Assembly (NCBI GenBank): GCA_030035585.1
Contig: CM057471.1
Location: forward strand, 96,473,819-96,537,818
DNA: 64,000 bases
DNA from: Dugong dugon
Taxonomy: Eukaryota; Chordata; Mammalia; Sirenia; Dugongidae
Direction: 5' to 3'
In this document: positions 56,401 to 64,000 of the stretch, one piece after another
Numbering within the stretch: the first letter of the stretch is position 1
Layout of the letters: the number at the start of each line of letters is the position of its first letter
Made by a program: the position numbers and the translations under genes
The notes under the pieces: generated by a model
The model's input: the letters and a program-made list of their open reading frames with translations, nothing else
Told to the model about the DNA's origin: nothing
Database searches by the model: none

Positions 56401-56830
56401 TTATGAATGATCTTGTCCAAGTGTTTTTCTATAATATATATGTCCACCAACAAAAAATAGTAGAATTTGTCAGAATCACAGCCTGTTAGAAGTTGGAAGG
56501 GGCCAAACTTGAAAGGTCATTTCATTCACTAGAGCTCAGTCAAGTAAATGAGCTCCAAATTAGGGTAATGGAAGCTTTCAACCATGCCTGATACAAAAAG
56601 GCATTTAGACCTGGCTGTGAGAGCCAATTCTTACCATGGCCATGGATGTTCAAGTGATTAGTTTGTCAGATTGCTTCAGGCATAGCTTTTCTTTTGGTGA
56701 AATTGAACAGTTTTCCTGTAGAGCGCACAGATTTGTGGTTATGGTGCGTATTAAGGAAAAGAAAGATAGTGCCTTTCTATAAAAATACTATTTGCTTGTT
56801 TTTACCCCATCTCCTTTTTCATAGATGTTT
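56401..56830. other. No recognised feature
   Basis: Includes 'cagaatcacagcctgttagaagttggaaggggcc' at about 56470, which resembles a faint old MER-type or MIR-type repeat. Not assigned. Confidence 0.35.
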
Positions 56831-57190
56831 GGAAGGACTTTACAGCAACGTACAAAACAAAACAGAATTTAGAAAGAGACGGGAGAGACACAAAAGAACA
56901 AATATTGTATGATCCCACTTAAGTGAAATATCTAAAGTAGGCAAATACAGGGACCAAAGTTTATTAGTGGTTACCAGGGGTTTGGGGGAAAAGGAGAATA
57001 GGGAGTTATTGCCTAAAGGGCCCTGAGTTTCTGTTTAGGGTGATGAAAAACTTTTGGAAACATATGGTGAGTGATGGTGGTTGCACAACATGGTGATTGT
57101 AATTAGTGTCACTGAATCATCGTACACTTAAACATGGTTAAAATAGCATTCTTTCTATTACATATATTTCACCACAATAAAATTCCTTAA
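56831..57190 (+). mobile_element. Old L1 3' end
   Basis: 'tattgtatgatcccacttaagtgaaatatctaaagtaggc', 'attagtggttaccaggggtttgggg', 'gttgcacaacatggtgattgtaattagtgtcactgaatc', ending 'tatatttcaccacaataaaattcc'. This is the standard L1M 3' UTR order. Confidence 0.8.
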
Positions 57191-57205
57191 AAGGAGAGAG
57201 ACAGG

Positions 57206-57371
57206 TGTCTTAGTTTCCTAGTGCTGCTGTAACAGAAATACCACAAGTAGGCAGCTTTAACGAACAGGTTTTTTTTTTTTTTCCTCACAGTTAAATAGGC
57301 CGGAAGTCCGAATTCAGGGCACTGGCTCTAGGGGAAGGCTCTCTCTCTGTCCATGATGGAGGAAAATTCTT
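57206..57371 (-). mobile_element. MaLR-like LTR fragment
   Basis: 'tgtcttagtttcctagtgctgctgtaacagaaataccac...agctttaacgaacag' is the reverse complement of the end of the LTR type seen at 5818-6300 ('ctgtttgttaaagcc'). It is truncated after 'ggaggaaaattcttg'. Confidence 0.55.
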
Positions 57372-57424
57372 GTTTCAGCACAGTTCCACTCTGACACACA
57401 TGGGTCTCCATGAATCAGAATTAG
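57372..57424 (+). mobile_element. AfroSINE 3' fragment
   Basis: 'gcacagttccactctgacacacatgggtctccatgaatcagaatta' is the tail half only. Confidence 0.6.
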
Positions 57425-57427
57425 GGC

Positions 57428-57511
57428 TTCCTTCGGGTTCCAAGCCCTACTGAGAATTTGCATGTTTAAAAAGTCCCCAGGCGATGCTAATACTGCTGGT
57501 TAGGGACTAAA
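57428..57511 (+). mobile_element. MER5-like 3' half
   Basis: 'ctactgagaatttgcatg...gtccccaggcgatgctaatactgctggtt...tctgagaacca' is the 3' half of a MER5A-type hAT MITE with its terminal inverted repeat. It is bordered on the right by an AfroSINE. Confidence 0.65.
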
Positions 57512-57690
57512 TTCTGAGAACCAAACCAAATACATTGCTGTCAAGTCGATTCCGACCCATAGCCACTCTGTAGGACAGAATAGAACTGCACCACATAGGG
57601 TTTCCAAGGAGCGGCTGGTGGATCCTCCTGCTGACTTTTGGTTAGCAGCCGCAGCTCTTAACCACTGCACCAGCAGGGCTCCATTAGTAG
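57512..57690 (-). mobile_element. AfroSINE
   Basis: Reverse-oriented: 'accaaatacattgctgtcaagtcgattccgaccc', 'gtaggacagaatagaactgc', head 'ggttagcagccgcagctcttaaccactgcaccagcagggctcc'. Confidence 0.92.
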
Positions 57691-57691
57691 A

Positions 57692-57800
57692 GCAGTGGCT
57701 CTCAAAATTTATTATATGTAGGAATCACCTGGGGATCTTGTTAAACTATGGATTCTGATTCAGTATGTCTGGGACAGAAATGCAACTTTTCAGCAGGGGT
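57692..57800 (+). mobile_element. MER5-like 5' half
   Basis: 'gagcagtggctctcaaaatttattatatgtaggaatcacctggggatcttgttaaa...tgattcagtatgtctgggac' is the 5' half of a MER5A-type MITE. It lies after the 3' half at 57428, an order that a single element does not give. Confidence 0.65.
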
Positions 57801-57825
57801 TTGAACCAGAATGAACCAGTTTGAA

Positions 57826-57890
57826 ACCTTGATCAGAATCAACTCCACGGCAACTGGTTTGGGTTTGTTTTTGTTTGTTTGTTTTTATCG
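57826..57890 (+). mobile_element. AfroSINE tail fragment
   Basis: 'ttgatcagaatcaactccacggcaactggtttgggtttg' followed by a (GTTT)n run is the extreme 3' end of an AfroSINE. Confidence 0.65.
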
Positions 57891-58365
57891 TTTAGCAAAG
57901 AAAGCTTGTTAGTAGACAAAGAAATGGAGATACAATTTTCTCTTCTGAAAGGAAGTAGTTAGGGACCCTTTTCTGGTCCTCCTCACACCCAGCCCCTTGA
58001 GGTAACTTATGCAGGAAGGGAACTGAGCTGATTGGTCAGATCCCATCACAGTGATTCCCGGGCCACAGCCTTAAGGAAGGATCATCTCAAATTGATAAAG
58101 GGCAGTGGACCAGGGAGTGGCACTGTCTTCTTTCCAATTGCACCCGCCTATGGGACCCAATAGTGCACTTCCCCCATGTAGCAGAAAAGTCTGAAACAGC
58201 TGTCATGTTTGAGAGGGTCAGGGCACTGGACTGGGGCCAGCTCAACAGCAGGGACTGAGAGCGGCTTTCTTGGCTCTACAAGGTTAAGATCAAAAGTAGA
58301 TTTGGGCTTTGAGGGGATTAGGCAAATCAGATCTCATGGTTTGCTTTATCTTGGGGTAATGAAGG
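57891..58365. other. No recognised feature
   Basis: No recognisable repeat or coding exon. Two 'cagtggac' type motifs only. Confidence 0.35.
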
Positions 58366-58925
58366 TCTCTACCCGTCTGTCAGTTTGTCATACTGTGGTG
58401 GCTTGCGTGTTGCTATGATGCTGGAAGCTATGCCACTGGTATTTCAAATACCAGCAGGGTCTTGAACTCAGGACTTTGGATTACAAATTCTATTCACCTT
58501 CCATGAATAGAATTAAAAGAACAGGGCTGGCCATTCATAAAGCTTTGATTAAAATGTGAAAAATAAAAAGATTTCTTATGCTTATTTACAAAGCCCATAG
58601 ATAAACTAAACGGTTCCCACAATGGACAGGTTTCAGCAGAGCTTGCAGACGAAATACTAGGAAACCTGATGGATCTCAAAAAAACGTTGCCCAACTTGCT
58701 TACTTTGGACAAGTCGTCAGGAAGGAAGAACCCATAGAGGAGTGCATCATGTTTGGTGAAACAGAGAGCCGACAAGTGCATGGGAGAACCTCAGTGAGAT
58801 GGATGGGCACAAAGTGATGGACTCAAACATGCCAGTGGTCATGAGGATGATGCAGGACCAGGCAACATTTTGTTCTGTTGTACATAACATCTCTGTGAAT
58901 CAGAGTTCACTCAATGACAGCTACC
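58366..58925 (+). mobile_element. RTE derivative interrupted by copied local DNA
   Basis: Left piece 58366-58461 ('gtctgtcagtttgtcatactgtggtggcttgcgtgttgctatgatgctgg' to 'taccagcagggt') and right piece 58624-58925 ('ggacaggtttcagcagagctt' to 'ctctgtgaatcagagttcactc') are consecutive in the homologous element at 54193-54635. That element has only 'cacccatag(t)' between them. Here a 162-bp foreign segment replaces those bases. The right piece includes the RTE 3' end without the reverse transcriptase. Confidence 0.8.
58462..58623 (+). repeat. 162-bp segment duplicated from 61922-62084 (recipient copy)
   Basis: From 'ttgaactcagga' to 'cccacaat' it matches 61922-62084 in the same orientation with about 20 differences. 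It interrupts the RTE relic, so this is the acceptor site. There is no poly-A tail or transposon end. Confidence 0.88.
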
Positions 58926-58945
58926 TATCTAATGAAGGCCTAACT

Positions 58946-59110
58946 CAGTGGTTCTCAAAATGAGGTCCCCAAGGCAGCAATATCTCCTGGAAACTTGTGA
59001 GAAATACAGGTTCTTGGATCCTGTCCCAGGCCTACTGAATCAGAAAATCATCTGTAGTTTAACCAGGCTTCCAGGTGATTCTGATGCATGCTCAAGTTTG
59101 AGAACCATGG
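58946..59110 (+). mobile_element. Complete MER5-like hAT MITE with target-site duplication
   Basis: Terminal inverted repeats 'cagtggttctcaaaatg' and 'caagtttgagaaccatgg'. The interior has 'gcctactgaatcagaa' and 'ttccaggtgattctgatgcatg'. It is flanked by 8-bp duplications 'gcctaact' (58938-58945) and 'gtctaact' (59111-59118), 7 of 8 identical, the length typical of hAT transposition. The element is about 165 bp. Confidence 0.8.
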
Positions 59111-59118
59111 GTCTAACT

Positions 59119-61422
59119 TGTGGAAGGAAAAGTTGTTTTCCTGGCACCCAGGCAACCCCTCTTAAGTATTTTATTAGGATGGGGGCCAATAGCCCAATTA
59201 AAAACAAAGCGTTATTTTTGTCTTATGTTTGCAGTTCATCACCGAGTGGGTGCATCTGCTTGTCAGGCATGTCCCATGGAAGGGTGAGTGCTCTAGAGTC
59301 AAGATGTGGGGAACTGTGATTCCTTGGCCATAATATTATCTAATAGGATCCTGATGTTATCTTGGTTTTCCACAAAATTTATAAACGATCTGTCTCTAAT
59401 ATCAGCCAAGCTGGAGTATTTATAGTCTAAGGAAGCTAGCCACAGCACAATTATAAAAAATAAAATAAAATAAAATCTGCAATTTGCTTCAGTAAATGGT
59501 GAAAAATGTAAAGTTTCATATGTTGTTAGAGGGAAAAAAAGAAAGGGCAGAGAATTTCTCAGAATGAGATGTTTCAAGTTTATGAAATACAGAAATTCAG
59601 ACAGCTTGTTCAACTTGAAATAGTACCATTGCTTCCTTCAAGCAAGGGCTAAAGAAAGCATTTAGATCCACGCTTTACCCATGTGGAGAATTCATGAGAA
59701 TACACTGGCATTGGTACCTGGAATTGGTGCTTGTATTAGGAGAACGTTCTTATCATAACATGGTTAATCAGACACATCTCATCTCTGACGTTCAAAGGTT
59801 TAGCTCCATGGATAAACCTCCAACGTTAAAGCAAATGGTACAGAAAGCAGCTATGACAAGCTTCCATCTTAGTGGGTCCAATGGAAAAAGAGTGATGGGT
59901 TGCATAAATATTTTGATAACTAAAAGGAAAGTGAGTGGTGAATTGAGTCAGGAAGTCACAAAAGAAAATGCAGGCTCTATACTGCTTGCTCGTGATTTAT
60001 TTATTTCTATCATGCAGTGCTATTAAAATAATGTCAAGGACATAATGATGAATTTAATAAGATATTGATGATGGATTTGACAATGGGCTAGTGCCTGAAG
60101 TAGTGAAATGTCAGGGAAAAGTGCATTACGAGAGCACTTGCATCATTAAAGTGACTCCAGGCAAACCAAGAAGAGGCAACGAGACTTCCTTCATATGCAG
60201 TAAATCGTTGCTCCTGAACTAAAAGCTCTCCAGCTCTTATCCTGGGATGATGGATCAGGATTGAAACTTCTGCATCTAAGGGGAAAAAGAGAGAGTGCCC
60301 CAACAAGTCTAGATCAAGCAGATTACCCTCAATGTGCAGACATCTTTAACAAATCCAGGCTAGTTATCAAACACGTGAGACGTGGCTCAAGATGCAAACC
60401 ATGCAGGTATTTCACAAAAGGCAAATGCAGCCCCAAATTTACTTAATTCCTCACTGAATTCAAAAGCAAAATGGTTTGTTTATTCCATTATCAGGCATTG
60501 TTCAATGCCGTCAAAATCTCATTTAAGTTTTTAAAAGTCACATTGGGGATCTAAATTAACTATAAGTACAGGGCTACTCTTAGGGATTTCTTTAAGATAT
60601 ATTCTCATTATTTTTCATCTCTTTGCATCGAGCTATAAGCAAAACAAATTGGAATGTCAAAAGCTATCTCAAAACACAGCTTCTTTCAGATTGTCTTTTG
60701 ATCTTTGCATTTTGAGAGTTCTCAAAGTGGGTTTGACTTGCTGTCTGTACATATTAATTAAATGAGTAATTGTCAAGTCTCTGTTTTACTTTGTATTGGA
60801 GAAGGAAAGTGACATAGAAAAGGGACAACGGGCAAAAAGGGAGAAAAGAAGGAGAGAGAGAAGGAGTAAGAAGGAAAAGGGGTGAAAATGGAAACAGAAA
60901 GAGAGAGATGAAGAAAGGAAAGGAAAGAACAAGGCAAGGAGAGAAGAAAGATCAATGTATGTCACCATTTTGATCAGATAAGGAATCTTAATGCTCTATA
61001 ATTTATTGTCCCATTAAGCAAACCTACCAATCACTCAACTTTTACTTTACTTTGTTTGTGTAGTCAAAATGAATGAAGTAAATTTAGTTCTGAGTTTAGA
61101 ACCACAAGGATCACACCATACCTCATATGGAAACTGTGGTTAGGCCCAGGACATGTGTTTCCAAAGGTAGCTGCTAACGTCAGTGGGAGATTAAAGAAGC
61201 CCACCAAGACACGGAAATTTTCATTGTTTGCATCACTGTACTTAAAGGAGGCATGAAATCAAAGCAATGTTATTAAAACTTTTGAATTATTACGAAAGCT
61301 TTGCACGTGGTGATGTATTTAGTTTTTCAATTTTGCCACAACCTTTCGACTTTGCTGTTTGATTCCAGTAAGTCGGCTTGTTTTTCAGTTTCTTTGACAA
61401 TGTAAGAAGAAAATTATTTGAC
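59119..61422. other. Mostly unrecognised; one purine-rich tract
   Basis: No identified element. 60795-60955 is a long GA-rich tract (simple-repeat-like, units such as ggaaag, gagaga), whose reverse strand gives the Phe/Ser/Leu-rich short frames. The frame at 59694-60026 (110 codons) has no recognised similarity and lacks supporting exon signals. Confidence 0.4.
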
Positions 61423-61435
61423 TATGTAAGAAGAA

Positions 61436-61602
61436 CTGGATCCCTGGTAGCACAGTGGTTAAGAGATCAGCTGCTAACCAAAAGGTTAGCAGTTTGAATC
61501 CACCAGCCACTCCTTGGAAACCCTATGGGGAAGTTCTACTCTGCCCTGTAGGGTCGCTATGAGTCAGAATTGACTTGATGGCAACAGTTTTCGTTTCACG
61601 GG
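61436..61602 (+). mobile_element. AfroSINE with target-site duplication
   Basis: Head 'ggatccctggtagcacagtggttaagagatcagctgctaacc', B-box-like 'agtttgaatccacc', tail 'gtagggtcgctatgagtcagaattgacttgatggcaac'. It is flanked by 'tatgtaagaagaa' (61423-61435) and 'tatataagaagaa' (61603-61615), 12 of 13 identical, which is the mark of target-primed insertion. Confidence 0.95.
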
Positions 61603-61615
61603 TATATAAGAAGAA

Positions 61616-63180
61616 AGTTCTCGGTATCTAGCACTGTGTTTCAGTTCTTTATTTCTTTTTCTTAAGCAAAATAAAGTAATATAAAAGATAGAAGAGACTA
61701 TATCACTGAAAAGTTTAGAAGAAATGGAAAGCAATGAAGCCTGAAAGATAGCCAGGTGGGAAACGAATTATTGTTGTATTTTCCAATGCCTTCACAAACA
61801 AAACTCACTTAATCTTCATGACCACCTTTGCACTGAGTATTTTATGGGAGCTCCAACAAGTTGAGAGACTTAACCATGTTCAGACAGCTTAACCATGTTC
61901 AACATATCATAAGGCCAAGACTTTGAACTCAGGATTTTGGATTACAAATTCTATTCACCTTCCATGAATAGAATTAAAAGAATAGGCCTGGCCATTCATG
62001 AAGCTTTGATTAAAATGTGCAAAATGAAAAGAGTTCTTAAACTTATTTACAAAGCCCATATACACACTAGATGTTTCCCACAATCTTTGAGTGGTAGAAT
62101 ATCAACCCCACAGGGATACCTTAAGGTCATCCTCACAAGGCAAAGTATGCGGAAGTGTCGTGTCCATGAAGAAAATGTAAGGCAAGGCATTTGGGGAGAA
62201 ATTATTCCAGCTCCAGTTACAAGATGGATGTCCCTGGTTTTTCAGGGACAACTTCAGAAGTTCCTAAAATCATTGTAAACTGTATTTTGAAGATATCAGG
62301 CCCCAAAGCTGAGGTGTTAAGTGGTGGCCAAGGTGCACAGAAACCAGATTCTCTGACTAAAGGGTGAGGCTGAGAAGTTCCGGTGGGTTGTTGTCCTGTA
62401 GAAAGTTGGATTGAGTTTTCCACATCTGATTTTCCAAGAAAAGCTGGGAATGCTCATTTTTATGTGAAATCTCCATAGCAGAGACCACTGGTCCTCACTC
62501 CAAACCATGAGCTCCCCTACACTTCCCAGTCTCCAGTACAGTCAGGTTGGGGTCATGTGACCAGTTCTGTCTAATGGTCTGTGAGCAGAAGTGGGTGAGT
62601 GATAAATCACTGGGCCTGGTTTTCCTTTACAAATCTCTCTTTCTCCCTCCCTCCTTCCTTCCCTTTCTCCTTTCTCTCTCTCTCTTCAGGAGTATGACTC
62701 GATTATACCTCAGATTCATATTATTCTTGATTAGTTCCCTCCAGGATGTCCCAGCTACCCTTACATTAGAGGAATAACACTTGATTTCCATCTGAAATTC
62801 AGATGGTCCATTAAAACATGTGGCAGAGACTGAGGGTCATGCCCCAGTATTTGTTCTTTCCTTTTTCTATGATTCTATGAAACTAGACTTAGCCAGCCAT
62901 ATGAATGTTCTAAATAAAAACTAATTTTCAAACTTTCCTTACTACTATGTATGGCCAAAGGACTAAGGTTTGGTTAATGGGATGAGAGTGGAAGTAAAGT
63001 GTGCAACTTTGGGGGTGTGCCTTGTCTTTCCCTGTTTTTTCTTCTCATTGCCCACTGGAAGCAGACATCATGAAGAACCGTATTGGACCACATGGATGAG
63101 AAGGGGACTGTAGAACCTACTAATACTAAGGAGCTGCCATGTCAGTCTTGGATTGCTTTTGTTCAGACTGAGAAAAAATT
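61616..63180. other. Mostly unrecognised; holds the donor of the 162-bp duplication
   Basis: 61922-62084 is the source-like copy of the segment at 58462-58623. A pyrimidine-rich run lies at 62638-62690. No coding exon or clear repeat family is seen. A faint LTR-like or MER-like texture at 62840-63120 is unassigned. Confidence 0.4.
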
Positions 63181-63189
63181 AACTTCTGA

Positions 63190-63480
63190 TTTATGTGTGC
63201 TACTCACTCTTGTATGTGCTGTGAAAAGCATGAACCAAGAAATCAGCCAGACCTTGGATTCAATCCCAGCTCCACCACTTGCCAAATAACCTGAGGCAAG
63301 TTACTTAGCATCTTCAAATCTCCAGTTCTTCCCTCATTAAGTGAGGATTATATTACCTGCCTCGGAGCTCAGTGTATGAGGCTTCAATAACATATGTCTG
63401 ATTCCTAGCCCATATTAGGCACCTAATGGATGTGCACTTCTTATTTCTATTAGTTTGCTAATAAATAATAACAGTGTAAC
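63190..63480 (+). mobile_element. MIR SINE
   Basis: 'gccagaccttggattcaatcccagctccaccacttgcc', 'gaggcaagttacttagcatcttc', 'ttaagtgaggattatattacctgcctc', 'cctagcccatattaggcacctaatgg'. This is the MIR core order with an L2-like tail. Confidence 0.75.
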
Positions 63481-63802
63481 TGGAAAGAGAAAAGACATCA
63501 GGGGACTTGTCCTGACCAGCGGGAAATTATGTCTTTGAACTACAACTCCTGTGCTTGCAGAGTCTCTCTGCCTAGGAAAATCAAAATTTCATAGTGTCCA
63601 TTCATGTTTTATGCCTCGTAGTTGATTTTCAATGGTACACATGATCTGACAATGTGGAGGTTATGGCCAGCACTCTGATTGTTCAGGACCATGCTGTACC
63701 AGTTGTTAGAGATTTTAATATGCCTCTGGTTGTGCCAAAAATGTGGAGAGCAGATAGGGTAGGGTGCCCTCTGCTTTTCAGAACACCTCAATAAGTTTGG
63801 GC

Positions 63803-64000
63803 CATGCAGAGGTTGCCATCAAGTCAGCTGTGACTCATGGTGACCTCATGTACAACAAAATGCAACATTGTCTGGTTCTGTGCCATCTTCATGATCATTA
63901 GCATGTTTGAGTCCATTGTTGTGGCCATTGAGTAGTGCCTTCCAAGCTAAGGGGCTCATCTTCTAGGACTATATTAGACAGTATTCTGTTGAGATCCACA
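63803..64000 (-). mobile_element. Internally deleted RTE derivative, cut by window edge
   Basis: The reverse strand gives RTE-type 5' sequence ('gaatactgtctaatatagtcctagaagatgagcccc') joined to RTE 3' sequence ('ggactcaaacatgctaatgatcatgaagatggcacagaacc', then 'gtacatgaggtcaccatgagtcacagctgac'). The junction differs from the copies at 54193 and 58366. Confidence 0.75.

Noticed and set aside
59694-60026. 110-codon plus-strand frame, as a possible host gene
   Set aside because: No recognisable domain, no splice or promoter context, and the length is not unusual for this amount of random sequence.

Overview
This window is mammalian intergenic DNA that consists mostly of retrotransposons. I see no host protein-coding gene, exon chain, tRNA gene or rRNA gene that I can support. 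The short open frames are remnants of transposable elements, or chance frames in AT-rich or CpG-rich DNA. The organism is almost certainly afrotherian, most likely an elephant. At least a dozen copies of a tRNA-headed SINE end in the AfroSINE signature (a 'gggtc-ctatgagtc-gaat-gac' core, then 'gg-tttggttt'). That core is shared with the 3' ends of RTE-clade LINEs also present here. Several L1 elements belong to a lineage-specific family with unusual 5' and 3' UTRs. The split between Loxodonta and Elephas cannot be decided from this window.

Layout. 0-9.5 kb: the 5' UTR of an L1 that runs off the left edge, old L1, L2 and MIR debris, AfroSINEs, a Charlie-like MITE and two MaLR-like LTRs. 9.5-9.76 kb: a degenerate minisatellite of about 54 bp period. 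10.9-11.8 kb: an RTE reverse-transcriptase relic. 11.9-13.8 kb: an old L1. 13.8-22.1 kb: a full-length but degraded lineage-specific L1 on the minus strand ('L1-B'). 25.5-31.9 kb: an L1 3' portion ('outer L1') split by a second L1 ('inner L1', with its own target-site duplication) that has lost almost all of ORF2. 32-42.8 kb: LTRs, a HAL1-like element, an ERVL-type integrase/dUTPase relic and old L1s. 42.8-51.8 kb: the youngest element, a 9.0-kb full-length L1 ('L1-D', minus strand). It has a perfect 14-bp target-site duplication, an intact 349-codon ORF1, an ORF2 with all catalytic residues but a 17-nt deletion before its C-terminal cysteine motif, and a 5' UTR with about four 266-bp CpG-rich tandem monomers. 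53.2-64 kb: an AfroSINE cluster, internally deleted RTE derivatives, MER5 elements and old L1.

How the parts relate. Three mobilisation systems are visible. L1 is autonomous. RTE is the LINE whose 3' tail is shared by AfroSINE, so it probably supplied the AfroSINE machinery. MaLR/ERVL LTRs form the third. The observations most worth a second look are: (i) the L1 5' UTR monomer, which is single in some copies, duplicated once in L1-B with one set of breakpoints, and amplified about fourfold in L1-D with different breakpoints; (ii) a lysine-rich small ORF between ORF1 and ORF2, kept in two L1 copies, whose stop overlaps the ORF2 start as ATGA; (iii) a 162-bp piece of DNA copied from about 3.3 kb away into an RTE relic. 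Repeat family names come from pattern recognition, without a database search, and most element boundaries are accurate to about 10-30 bp.
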